Assembly: GCA_016844425.1 (NCBI GenBank)
Contig: JAERML010000119.1
Coordinates: 1-5,765, forward strand
From: Bacteroidota bacterium
GTDB taxonomy: Bacteria > Bacteroidota > UBA10030 > UBA6906
Direction of reading: 5' to 3'
DNA length: 5,765 bases
Shown here: positions 1 to 5,765 of the stretch, one piece after another
Position numbering within the stretch: position 1 is the stretch's first letter
How the letters are laid out: each line of letters opens with the position of its first letter
Position numbers and translations under genes: made by a program
Notes under the pieces: generated by a model
The model's database searches: none
The model's input: the letters and a program-made list of their open reading frames with translations, nothing else
What the model was told of the DNA's origin: nothing

Positions 1-1
1 A

Positions 2-469
2 AACGGGTTCTCGCTCGCCAGGAGAGTGCTGTTCAGTCGTTTTAGTGTCGATCAACATGTGGCGGAATTGGGGACATCGGTCGGTGATGCCTTGCTTAGC
101 GTCCACCGCTCATATCTCGGTGTCGTCAAGGAAGTGACCAAGAATGTGGATATCCGCGGGCTGTCGCACATCACTGGTGGGGGAATTGTCGGCAACACCA
201 TGCGTGTGCTTCCCAAGGGGCTCGCATTGCAGATCGACTGGAGCGCGTGGGAGCTTCCGCCGCTCTTTCGCCTGATTCGAGAAACAGGTGATGTACCGGA
301 GGAAGACATGCGCCGGACATTCAATCTGGGAATCGGGCTCGTGATGATCGTGCACAACAAGGAAGTCGAGAAGACACTGAAGGTGCTGAAGAAGAAAGGG
401 GAAAGAGGGATACTCATCGGTGAGGTGGTGAGGCAGAAGCGGGGGCGCAATGAGAGTCCAGCGGTGTAA
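2..469 (+). CDS. purM: Phosphoribosylformylglycinamidine cyclo-ligase (AIR synthetase), C-terminal part
   Basis: This is the 3' end of purM; the frame is open to the left edge, so the start lies outside the window. PurM closes the imidazole ring in de novo purine synthesis, converting FGAM plus ATP to AIR in the cytosol. About 155 residues are visible, close to the C-terminal 45 % of a typical 345-residue PurM. Family landmarks in order are the opening NGFSLARRVL (the usual 'SNGFSL.R' segment), ELGTSVGDALLSVHRSY, the glycine-rich HITGGGIVGN (about nt 167-196) followed by RVLPKG, and GDVPEEDMRRTFNLGIGLV (about nt 287-343). The tail is rich in Lys/Arg. The common 'EN.PR' after the Gly run reads GNTMR here, a mild variant. 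It stops at TAA 467-469. A histidine kinase gene follows 79 bases downstream on the same strand with no terminator visible between them. Identification is secure; it is partial only because of the window edge. Confidence 0.96.
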   Translation, partial: NGFSLARRVLFSRFSVDQHVAELGTSVGDALLSVHRSYLGVVKEVTKNVDIRGLSHITGGGIVGNTMRVLPKGLALQIDWSAWELPPLFRLIRETGDVPEEDMRRTFNLGIGLVMIVHNKEVEKTLKVLKKKGERGILIGEVVRQKRGRNESPAV

Positions 470-548
470 GTGACTTTTCAGCCAAAACCAGAAATCCACG
501 GAACGGCGCAGCCTGCTGTGTCAACCAGCGATCAATCCGAAAGCAGTG

Positions 549-2327
549 ATGCAACTCACTGCTGAGGAAATGCGTCGCAACCTCGCCCAGGCCTACACGT
601 TCTACAACAGCGTCGGTACGCTCAGCGAGATTGCCCTTCAGATCGATGCAGCGCGCAGCCGCGATGCGATCCTCCAGACCATTCGCGATGAAACGAAATG
701 GTTGATTGACCATGATGTCTGCTTCGTCTCGCTTCTCAACAAGTCGCGCACGCATTACGTCATCAACACGCTCTCGCCGATCGCCGATTCAACTGACCTG
801 AACCACAAACATTTTGCACTTAACCAGGGGATGCCGGGTTGGGTGATTCAGAATCAATCTCCCATCTTCATTGATGTCACTGCCGGGCCCGCCTTTACGG
901 AGTCCATCGAAGGGACGCTTGCCGATCTGGGAATGAAATCCTTGCTTATCGTCCCACTCCGGACGGGTGATGAGACCATTGGGGCGTTGACCATAAGTTC
1001 AGCGCAGCCTCAGGCATACCACGAGCAGGAGATTTGGATTGCCCAGTTGTTGGCTTTGCAGATTGCAGTAGCGCTCAAGAACACGGCCCTTTTTGAGGAC
1101 GCGAAGAAGAGAATCAGCCAGATCGAGCTGGTGAATGAGATCGCGGAGAAACTTACTTCCACACTTGACCTTGACGAGCTTCTGAACTCTGCAGCAGAGA
1201 CAATCCGGAAAAACTTCAATTACTTTGACGTCACAATCTTCCTTGTGAACCGTCCTGAGAACGAACTGATCCTGGTAGCGCATTCGGGGAACTACATCGA
1301 TTTCCTTCCCCATGGGTATCGTCAAAAGATGTCAGAAGGGATCATTGGCTGGGTGGCTGCCAACGTCCAAAAGGCAGTGGTTAATGATGTAACAGAAGAT
1401 GCCCGGTACATGGCATATGAATACCATAGTACAAAGTCGGAACTGGCAATCCCAATTCTGATCGATCAGGAGATCGTCGGGGTGCTCAACGTTGAGGACA
1501 CGAAACTCCACGCTTTCGATGAAACCGATGCAGTCGTTCTGGAAATCCTGTGTGACCAATTGAGCAGCGCAATTAGCAATGCGAAGCTGTATGACCAGGT
1601 CAAAAAGGCCAACGCAAAGCTGACGGACTTGGATAAGATGAAGTCGGATTTCCTTGGGATCGTCTCACATGATTTTCGGACGCCGCTGGCAAGCATCATT
1701 TTGGCCGCAAAAGCCCTTTTAAAAAGGGGGGATGCGGTGGATCAGCGTAGAATGAATGAGTATCTCACCATCATTGTCGACCAGGCAAACAAGCTGAGCC
1801 ATCTGGCAGAGGATACGCTCTCCATCACCAAGATGGAATCGGGGCAGTTGAGCTATCAGTTCAAAGTAGTCAATGTGGAACGTCTGATAAAGGATGCTTC
1901 GGCGCTCGTGAATTTCTCCCGCCGGCATACAGTTGAATGCCAGGTAGAAGGAAGCGCCTCATATATTAAAGGAGACCAGACAAAACTGCGGCAGGTTGTG
2001 CAAAATCTGTTGTCAAATGCGGTCAAGTATTCACCCCGCGGGGGGCTCATCAAGGTATGGGCAGCGGAGTACAATTCCGACGAAATTATGATTTCTGTGA
2101 GCGATGAAGGGATCGGGATTCCGGCAGAGCAATCTGATAAGTTATTTCAGAAATTCTCCCGAGTTGACACGACCGAAGCACGAGAAATTAAGGGCTCGGG
2201 CCTGGGGCTGTGGATCTGTCGGGAAATTGTCAAGGCGCACGGCGGCAGAATCTGGGCTGAAAGCGAGGTGGGAAAAGGAAGCACGTTCAGTTTCACTCTC
2301 AAGAAGGCCCAGCAGGAGCCCCCGTAG
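549..2327 (+). CDS. Soluble sensor histidine kinase, GAF-GAF-HisKA-HATPase_c
   Basis: A 592-residue two-component sensor kinase that would autophosphorylate on His and pass phosphate to an unknown regulator. Domains in order: GAF 1 (about residues 24-180, with GMPGWV and LLIVPL), GAF 2 (about 195-346, with GIIGWVAANV and SELAIPILIDQEIVGVLNVE), a short helical linker (about 345-368), HisKA with H-box SHDFRTPLASI (phospho-acceptor His374), and HATPase_c (about 475-588). The ATPase has N-box NLLSNAVKYSP (Asn490), G1 DEGIGIP (519-525), F-box FQKFSR (533-538) and G2 GSGLGLWI (549-556), so all catalytic boxes are present. No membrane segment or signal peptide is seen, so it is probably cytosolic and senses an internal ligand through the GAFs; the ligand cannot be read from sequence. 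GTG 546 lies directly before ATG 549; the ribosome-binding site is weak for either, and ATG 549 is preferred. No response regulator gene is adjacent. The 3' end overlaps the convergent minus-strand gene by 29 bases. Confidence 0.93.
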   Translation: MQLTAEEMRRNLAQAYTFYNSVGTLSEIALQIDAARSRDAILQTIRDETKWLIDHDVCFVSLLNKSRTHYVINTLSPIADSTDLNHKHFALNQGMPGWVIQNQSPIFIDVTAGPAFTESIEGTLADLGMKSLLIVPLRTGDETIGALTISSAQPQAYHEQEIWIAQLLALQIAVALKNTALFEDAKKRISQIELVNEIAEKLTSTLDLDELLNSAAETIRKNFNYFDVTIFLVNRPENELILVAHSGNYIDFLPHGYRQKMSEGIIGWVAANVQKAVVNDVTEDARYMAYEYHSTKSELAIPILIDQEIVGVLNVEDTKLHAFDETDAVVLEILCDQLSSAISNAKLYDQVKKANAKLTDLDKMKSDFLGIVSHDFRTPLASIILAAKALLKRGDAVDQRRMNEYLTIIVDQANKLSHLAEDTLSITKMESGQLSYQFKVVNVERLIKDASALVNFSRRHTVECQVEGSASYIKGDQTKLRQVVQNLLSNAVKYSPRGGLIKVWAAEYNSDEIMISVSDEGIGIPAEQSDKLFQKFSRVDTTEAREIKGSGLGLWICREIVKAHGGRIWAESEVGKGSTFSFTLKKAQQEPP

Positions 2328-2769
2328 AGGCAGGCCTATCGGTTTTCTTCTTTTCGATTTGCATCCTCTCTTTTTCTTCCAACTTCTTTACCACACTTTT
2401 GTAGAACTCCTGCCACCGTTTCACGTTCCCGCGGTAAGACTCCACTGTTGCCCGGAAATCTGATACATCCGCCTGGAATTGCGCAAAGATCGGTGATGGA
2501 TCAAACTTCATGTGCGCTGTGTCGGCTAACGTCCGATGTGCTTCAGCACTTTCGAGCAATGCGATGTATAGGTTTTCAAATGTCTCCTTGTCGAGAATCC
2601 TCCCCGATTGCTTTCCAGTCCCCGGAGCGTCCTCACTTCTCCCCGCGTAAGAGACGAGAACCAGACATGCAATCAGTGAACTGGCGAGCAACAAACAATT
2701 CAGGCGGAAAACCGTTCGCTTATCCCCTCGGCCCCGACGGTGGATGGATTCCTTGACTTTCACTACCAT
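2299..2769 (-). CDS. Small exported or membrane-anchored protein, DUF4296-like (weak), function unknown
   Basis: A minus-strand gene for about 156 residues. The N-terminus is basic (HRRGRGDKRTVFR, about 10-22), followed by a hydrophobic stretch (about 23-42, NCLLLASSLIACLVLVSYA). This can be read as a signal peptide cut after SYA, as a lipobox (LIAC, Cys35), or as a membrane anchor. Residues after Cys35 stay hydrophobic, which argues somewhat against a lipoprotein. The mature part is helical. ILDKETFENLYIALLESAEA, then DVSDFRATVESYRGNVKRW and EFYKSVVKKLEEKE, resembles the 'F..s...Y..~p..w..iY..v...l' pattern of DUF4296 proteins from Bacteroidota relatives; that match is from memory and weak. 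The C-terminus is Lys/Glu-rich, ending in a Pro/Ala/Gly tail. The frame also opens at ATG 2832 (177 residues); neither start has a clear Shine-Dalgarno. ATG 2769 is chosen because it gives a more ordinary signal peptide. The gene converges on the kinase with 29 bases of overlap and diverges from efp. No function is assigned. Confidence 0.68.
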   Translation of the reverse strand: MVVKVKESIHRRGRGDKRTVFRLNCLLLASSLIACLVLVSYAGRSEDAPGTGKQSGRILDKETFENLYIALLESAEAHRTLADTAHMKFDPSPIFAQFQADVSDFRATVESYRGNVKRWQEFYKSVVKKLEEKERMQIEKKKTDRPASTGAPAGPS

Positions 2770-2781
2770 TGTGGTTATATT
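2753..2781 (+). promoter_or_regulatory. Sigma70-like promoter for efp and probably accB-accC-gcvH
   Basis: TTGACT (2753-2758) and TATATT (2776-2781) are separated by exactly 17 bases. Each hexamer matches consensus at 5 of 6 positions. Transcription would begin near 2788, giving an efp leader of roughly 58 bases. The -10 also fits the Bacteroidota TAnnTTTG pattern at 7 of 8 positions, but no matching -33 TTTG was found, so the sigma70 reading is preferred. The site overlaps the proposed start of the divergent minus-strand gene, so the two genes may interfere. It is a prediction from pattern only. Confidence 0.6.
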
Positions 2782-2845
2782 TTCAGCCCATTCTTGAGAG
2801 TTTTTCCCTGACTTTTCATCACAATGTATCATTTTTTAAGGTTTT

Positions 2846-3409
2846 ATGCCATCAACATCTGATTTTCGACCGGGTTTGGTTATCAAGTACAATAACGAGC
2901 TTTGGACCGTTGTGGAGTTCCAGCACGTCAATCCAGGCAACTGGCGGGCATTCGTCAGAACCAAGCTGAAAAACCTGAAGAGCGGCAAGGTGATCGAAAA
3001 CCGGTTTCGAGCAGGAGAATCTATCGAGATCATAAGGATAGAGCGAAAGGAGTTTCAGTTCCTGTATCGGGATGGTTCCGGCTGTGTGTTTATGGACAAG
3101 AACACGTATGACCAGTTGACGGTCGAAGAACGCCAGATAGGCGAAGGGGCTCCTTTTTTGAAAGATGGAGAGTCGGTGGACATTCTTTTCAATGGGAATG
3201 ACATCACGGGAATTGAATTGCCGATTACGGTGGAGTTGAAAGTCGTCGAAACAGTCCCTGGTGTTCGAGGAGACAGCGCTAATGCGGGAACAAAGCCGGC
3301 GCAAGTGGAAACGGGGGCCACTGTTAACGTACCGTTGTTCATCAACGAAGGAGATCTACTGAAGATCGATACACGCACGGGGGATTACATCGAAAGGGTC
3401 AAGAACTAA
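2846..3409 (+). CDS. efp: Translation elongation factor P, with Asn at the modified-lysine position
   Basis: EF-P binds between the ribosomal P and E sites and relieves stalling at consecutive prolines. The product is 187 residues, the normal family length (E. coli 188). It has the KOW-like domain I (about 1-64), a first OB domain (about 65-127, with [15 protein letters not shown]) and a C-terminal OB domain. The C-terminal domain carries the family signature, from [14 protein letters not shown] to [14 protein letters not shown]. The acceptor loop reads [12 protein letters not shown] (27-38), so the tip residue that is Lys34 in E. coli or Arg32 in Pseudomonas is Asn32 here, followed by Trp33 and Arg34. 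Lysyl, hydroxypentylamino or rhamnosyl modification at that residue is therefore not possible. Chlorobi EF-Ps, as I recall, share PGN-x-RAF, so this is probably a lineage form rather than a defect. AAGG at 2838-2841 lies only 4 bases before the ATG, a short-spaced Shine-Dalgarno. The gene starts a same-strand run with accB, accC and gcvH. Confidence 0.97.
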   Translation: MPSTSDFRPGLVIKYNNELWTVVEFQHVNPGNWRAFVRTKLKNLKSGKVIENRFRAGESIEIIRIERKEFQFLYRDGSGCVFMDKNTYDQLTVEERQIGEGAPFLKDGESVDILFNGNDITGIELPITVELKVVETVPGVRGDSANAGTKPAQVETGATVNVPLFINEGDLLKIDTRTGDYIERVKN

Positions 3410-3416
3410 CTGTACC

Positions 3417-3461
3417 GGATGCGCTGCTGCCCTCGGAAATTGGTAAGGATGCGCTCCTACC
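3417..3461 (+). repeat. Imperfect direct repeat, 30-base period, in the efp-accB gap
   Basis: GGATGCGCTGCTGCC (3417-3431) recurs as GGATGCGCTCCTACC (3447-3461), 13 of 15 identical with the first 9 identical, at a period of 30 bases. The flanks match poorly, at 18 of 30 over the whole period. The second copy forms the centre of the hairpin at 3440-3463. It may be the remains of a small tandem duplication or a pair of binding sites; the sequence alone does not tell. Confidence 0.5.
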
Positions 3462-3463
3462 AA
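3440..3463 (+). promoter_or_regulatory. Bulged RNA hairpin upstream of accB
   Basis: TTGGT (3440-3444) and AGGA (3446-3449) pair with TCCT (3455-3458) and ACCAA (3459-3463). This gives nine base pairs with one bulged A (3445) and a five-base loop TGCGC. It lies 31-60 bases after the efp stop and ends 17 bases before the accB Shine-Dalgarno. No T-run follows, so it does not look like an intrinsic terminator. A role in mRNA stability, processing between efp and accB, or translational control is possible but unproven. Confidence 0.45.
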
Positions 3464-3480
3464 CATCAGTGACCAACCCT

Positions 3481-3484
3481 GGAG
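3481..3484 (+). promoter_or_regulatory. Ribosome-binding site that sets the accB start
   Basis: GGAG at 3481-3484 sits 5 bases before ATG 3490. The earlier in-frame GTG at 3469 has no such motif, and this site lies inside the frame that GTG would open. It therefore supports the 153-residue AccB over a 160-residue form. Confidence 0.7.
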
Positions 3485-3489
3485 TCCAA

Positions 3490-3951
3490 ATGGATCTTAG
3501 TTATGTTAAGAAGCTTGTAAAGCTTCTCTCAGAGAGTGACGTTGATGAGGTTGAGATTGAAGAAGAAGGGAAGAGGATCAGAGTAGCGAAGCACGCACGG
3601 AATCCGACGGGCGGTTCTCAAAATGGGGCAATGTCGGCAGTGATGATCCCCGCTCCCCAGGCTGCACCCGCGCCGCCAACTCCAGCCGCGGCTGTGCCAG
3701 AGTCCATAAAGTATCACGAAATCAAATCACCAATAGTTGGAACATTCTACAAGTCTCCAGCCCCAGATGCTGCTCCATTTGTCGAAATCGGCACTCTCAT
3801 TCAGCCAGGAACCGTTCTCTGCATTGTCGAGGCGATGAAACTAATGAATGAGATCGAGGCTGATGTATCGGGAAAGATCGTCAAGGTTATGGTCGAGAGC
3901 GGCCAACCTGTGGAGTACGGCCAGACCCTTTTCCTGGTCGACAAAGCCTGA
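3490..3951 (+). CDS. accB: Biotin carboxyl carrier protein of acetyl-CoA carboxylase (BCCP)
   Basis: AccB carries CO2 on biotin from biotin carboxylase to the carboxyltransferase in the first committed step of fatty acid synthesis. At 153 residues it is close to E. coli AccB (156). The N-terminal part (1-35, [20 protein letters not shown]) is the usual segment that binds the carboxylase. A flexible Ala/Pro linker follows (about 50-70, [16 protein letters not shown]), then the biotinyl domain (about 75-152). The biotin site is EAMKLMNE with Lys117. The 'thumb' insertion typical of acetyl-CoA carboxylase carriers, [13 protein letters not shown] (89-101), separates it from decarboxylase or pyruvate carboxylase carriers. 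The start at ATG 3490 is chosen for its Shine-Dalgarno. accC follows after 30 bases, the classical accBC pair. An 8-base perfect inverted repeat lies in codons 7-13. In E. coli AccB represses its own operon; whether that holds here is unknown. Confidence 0.97.
   Translation: MDLSYVKKLVKLLSESDVDEVEIEEEGKRIRVAKHARNPTGGSQNGAMSAVMIPAPQAAPAPPTPAAAVPESIKYHEIKSPIVGTFYKSPAPDAAPFVEIGTLIQPGTVLCIVEAMKLMNEIEADVSGKIVKVMVESGQPVEYGQTLFLVDKA
3509..3527 (+). repeat. Perfect 8-bp inverted repeat at the start of accB coding sequence
   Basis: AGAAGCTT (3509-3516) and AAGCTTCT (3520-3527) are exact reverse complements around a three-base spacer GTA. The repeat covers codons 7-13 of accB. An overlapping second palindrome, CTCTC-A-GAGAG (3526-3536), shares bases with the right arm, so the two foldings would compete. 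An mRNA hairpin this near the start could slow early elongation, but the codons also spell the conserved [10 protein letters not shown] helix, so chance is a fair alternative. Confidence 0.4.
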
Positions 3952-3981
3952 CCCTGGTCCCAAAATCTCCGGAGCACTCGA

Positions 3982-5328
3982 GTGTTTAGTAAAGTCCTCA
4001 TCGCCAACCGCGGTGAAATTGCCCTCCGCATTATTCGCGTCTGCAAGCAATTCTCCATTAAGACTGTCGCTGTCTACTCTGAAGCGGATCGGGATTCCCT
4101 TCATGTCCGTTTCGCCGACGAGGCGGTGTGCATAGGTCCGCCTCCAGGGAAGGAGAGTTACCTGAAGATCCCCCGGATTATTGCGGCAGCCGAGATTACC
4201 AATGCCGATGCCATCCATCCAGGGTATGGATTCCTTGCTGAAAACGCGAGCTTCGCTGAGATTTGCACAACGTCGGGGATCAAGTTCATTGGTCCTTCTG
4301 CCGAGATGATTTCCGCAATGGGAGACAAGGCGTTGGCAAAAGAGACGATGAAAAAAGCGGGCGTGCCCGTTGTTCCTGGAAGTGAGGGTGTGGTGAAAAG
4401 TGCGGGGGAAGCTCTCGAGATCGGGAAGGCTATCGGCTTTCCGGTGATTATCAAGGCGGTAGCCGGTGGTGGTGGCCGCGGCATGCGGATCGTCCGCGAA
4501 GAGTCCGAGATGGAGGGAGCATATCAGACGGCTCAACATGAGGCGGAACAGGGATTCAATAATCCAGATGTCTACATCGAAAAATACGTGGAGCAGCCGC
4601 GGCACATCGAGATTCAAGTGTTCGGGGATCAACACGGTAACGTGATTCACCTTGGGGAAAGGGACTGCTCCGTCCAGCGTCGTCACCAGAAGTTGATCGA
4701 AGAATCTCCCTCGCCGTTTGTTGACGAAGCGCTCAGGGAAAAAATGGGGGAAGCCGCCGTCAAAGGATGCAAGGCGGTGAACTATGAGAATGCCGGCACG
4801 GTCGAATTCCTCGTCGACAAGAACAAGAATTTCTACTTCATGGAGATGAACACCCGCATTCAGGTGGAGCACCCCGTGACCGAGCAGGTGACCGGGCATG
4901 ATCTGATCAAGCTTCAACTCCGCGTCGCGGCTGGGGAGAAACTCCCAAAGAGAAGAATCAAATCACACGGACACGCCATGGAATGCCGGATTAATGCGGA
5001 AGACCCGTACAACAATTTCCGGCCGTCACCTGGAAAAATCACCGGCTTTCATATGCCGGGCGGCTTTGGAGTCCGGGTGGACACGCACAGTTACGCCGGT
5101 TATCACGTGCCTCAGTACTATGATTCGCTGATTGCAAAGTTGGTCGTCTATGCACTCACGCGGGAGGGGGCCATCAATAAAATGTCATCGGCGCTGGAAG
5201 AATTCACCGTGGAAGGAATCAAGACGACGATTCCGTTCCACCGTGCGGTCATGAAAGACGAGCGGTTCCGGACTGGCAAATTCGATACAAGCTTTCTCGA
5301 GACATTCCAATTCCACCCGGAAGACTGA
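3982..5328 (+). CDS. accC: Biotin carboxylase subunit of acetyl-CoA carboxylase
   Basis: AccC uses ATP and bicarbonate to carboxylate the biotin on AccB. At 448 residues it equals the stand-alone enzyme (E. coli 449) and lacks the carrier or transferase extensions of pyruvate or propionyl-CoA carboxylases. The N-terminal domain begins [16 protein letters not shown]. The ATP-grasp part has the glycine-rich AGGGGRGM (161-168) and [17 protein letters not shown] (225-241). It also has [16 protein letters not shown] (286-301) and the C-terminal CRINAEDP (335-342). Expected active-site residues are present: Lys116, Lys158, Glu275, Glu288, Arg292, Glu296 and Arg336. The start is GTG 3982, preceded at 7 bases by GGAG (3971-3974); the protein then begins exactly where the family does. 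A PPPG motif (Pro53-Pro55, nt 4138-4146) is a likely EF-P-dependent stall site. It lies 30 bases after accB and 34 bases before gcvH, consistent with one transcript. Confidence 0.98.
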   Translation: MFSKVLIANRGEIALRIIRVCKQFSIKTVAVYSEADRDSLHVRFADEAVCIGPPPGKESYLKIPRIIAAAEITNADAIHPGYGFLAENASFAEICTTSGIKFIGPSAEMISAMGDKALAKETMKKAGVPVVPGSEGVVKSAGEALEIGKAIGFPVIIKAVAGGGGRGMRIVREESEMEGAYQTAQHEAEQGFNNPDVYIEKYVEQPRHIEIQVFGDQHGNVIHLGERDCSVQRRHQKLIEESPSPFVDEALREKMGEAAVKGCKAVNYENAGTVEFLVDKNKNFYFMEMNTRIQVEHPVTEQVTGHDLIKLQLRVAAGEKLPKRRIKSHGHAMECRINAEDPYNNFRPSPGKITGFHMPGGFGVRVDTHSYAGYHVPQYYDSLIAKLVVYALTREGAINKMSSALEEFTVEGIKTTIPFHRAVMKDERFRTGKFDTSFLETFQFHPED

Positions 5329-5348
5329 GAGACACTACATATATTGCG

Positions 5349-5353
5349 AAAGG
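5349..5353 (+). promoter_or_regulatory. Ribosome-binding site that sets the gcvH start
   Basis: AAAGG at 5349-5353 is 9 bases before ATG 5363 but directly abuts the earlier in-frame ATG 5354, which leaves no spacer for that codon. The second ATG is therefore the more likely start. Confidence 0.65.
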
Positions 5354-5362
5354 ATGCCACTG

Positions 5363-5743
5363 ATGACCTTCCCCGAAAATCTCAAGTACACCAAAGATCA
5401 TGAATGGATACTCATCGACGGAGACACCGGCACCATAGGCATAACCGACTACGCGCAAGGCGAGCTTGGCGATGTCGTGTTTGTTGAGTTGCCTGCGGTG
5501 GGAAAAACAATCAAAGCGCATGATTCCTTCGGCACGATCGAAGCAGTTAAAGCTGTCTCGGATATCTACGCCCCGGTTTCTGGTTCGGTCCTCGAAACCA
5601 ACAAGGAACTGGAAAAGACTCCGGAAACGGTGAACAAGGATCCGTACGGCAAGGGCTGGATGGTGAAAATAAAGCTCGTGAATCCTTCAGAACTTACCGC
5701 TCTTCTTTCCGCCGCCGCTTACAAGGACCTCATTGGGAAGTAG
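5363..5743 (+). CDS. gcvH: Glycine cleavage system H protein (lipoyl carrier)
   Basis: GcvH carries the aminomethyl group from glycine on a lipoyl arm between the P, T and L proteins of the glycine cleavage complex. In many bacteria it is also the first acceptor in lipoate assembly. The product is 126 residues from ATG 5363 (129 from ATG 5354), the normal family length. It starts with the typical [13 protein letters not shown], then [19 protein letters not shown] (26-44). The lipoylation motif is [15 protein letters not shown] with Lys63; the common form is ESVK, so Ala at 61 is a small variant. [10 protein letters not shown] (about 92-101) and [15 protein letters not shown] close the family pattern. 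The gene lies 34 bases after accC on the same strand and ends 22 bases before the window edge. No other gcv gene is visible here; gcvP or gcvT could lie downstream. Confidence 0.97.
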   Translation: MTFPENLKYTKDHEWILIDGDTGTIGITDYAQGELGDVVFVELPAVGKTIKAHDSFGTIEAVKAVSDIYAPVSGSVLETNKELEKTPETVNKDPYGKGWMVKIKLVNPSELTALLSAAAYKDLIGK

Positions 5744-5765
5744 GGGAAAGCAGGGAAAAGTAGTC

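Noticed and set aside
470..548. Possible promoter or terminator between purM and the kinase
   Set aside because: No paired -35/-10 hexamers and no stem plus T-run were found; only a 4-bp CAGC/GCTG stem, too small to call.
2340..2400. T-rich stretch after the kinase as an intrinsic terminator
   Set aside because: The T-runs are the complement of Lys/Glu codons of the minus-strand gene, and no GC-rich stem of useful length precedes them.
2104..2463. A plus-strand frame overlapping the kinase 3' end
   Set aside because: It sits in a different frame within the conserved HATPase region and its Arg/Ser-rich translation looks like a frame shadow.
2448..2756. A 102-codon plus-strand frame opposite the small exported protein
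   Set aside because: It has no family features and no ribosome-binding site, while the minus-strand frame has a signal sequence and a plausible helical domain.
2852..3304. A 150-codon minus-strand frame across efp
   Set aside because: It lies opposite conserved EF-P codons and shows no recognisable domain; a shadow frame.
3440..3475. Hairpin after efp as an intrinsic terminator
   Set aside because: The stem is followed by CATCAGTGACC, with no run of T.
3841..4917. A 358-codon open frame on the minus strand across accC
   Set aside because: It is antisense to well-conserved AccC coding sequence, its translation matches no family I know, and it is rich in His and Leu as expected from the complement of AccC codons.
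5744..5765. Purine-rich tail with a GGGAAA repeat as the ribosome-binding site of a next gene
   Set aside because: It is suggestive, but the window ends before any start codon can be seen.

Overview
The window (about 5.8 kb, GC a little above 50 %) looks like a chromosomal housekeeping stretch from a free-living bacterium, most likely in the FCB group near Chlorobi/Ignavibacteria. The lineage guess rests on three things. The EF-P has a 'PGN-x-RAF' acceptor loop, which I recall from Chlorobi-type EF-Ps. A small exported protein resembles DUF4296 proteins, which are common in Bacteroidota relatives. The gene order is efp-accB-accC. This is inference from protein features only; no 16S or other marker is present.

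Layout. Positions 2-469 hold the 3' end of purM (purine synthesis), cut by the window edge. After a 79-base gap with no visible terminator comes a soluble GAF-GAF-HisKA-HATPase histidine kinase (549-2327, +) with no response regulator beside it. Its 3' end overlaps by 29 bases, tail to tail, a short minus-strand gene (2299-2769) for a small exported or membrane-anchored protein. That gene is divergent from a plus-strand run: efp (2846-3409), accB (3490-3951), accC (3982-5328) and gcvH (5363-5743). The run is preceded by a good sigma70-like promoter (TTGACT-N17-TATATT, 2753-2781) that overlaps the 5' end of the minus-strand gene.

How the genes work together. AccB (biotin carrier) and AccC (biotin carboxylase) form the first half of acetyl-CoA carboxylase, the entry to fatty acid synthesis. 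GcvH is the lipoyl carrier of the glycine cleavage system. EF-P rescues ribosomes stalled on proline runs, and AccC itself carries a PPPG motif. Spacings of 30 and 34 bases between accB, accC and gcvH suggest one transcript. The 80-base efp-accB gap holds a bulged hairpin and an imperfect 30-base-period repeat, and could be a regulatory or processing point.

No mobile element, CRISPR array, tRNA, rRNA or obvious new defence system is visible. The points most worth a second look are the EF-P acceptor position (Asn instead of Lys/Arg), the uncharacterised exported protein, and the RNA structure potential around the start of accB.
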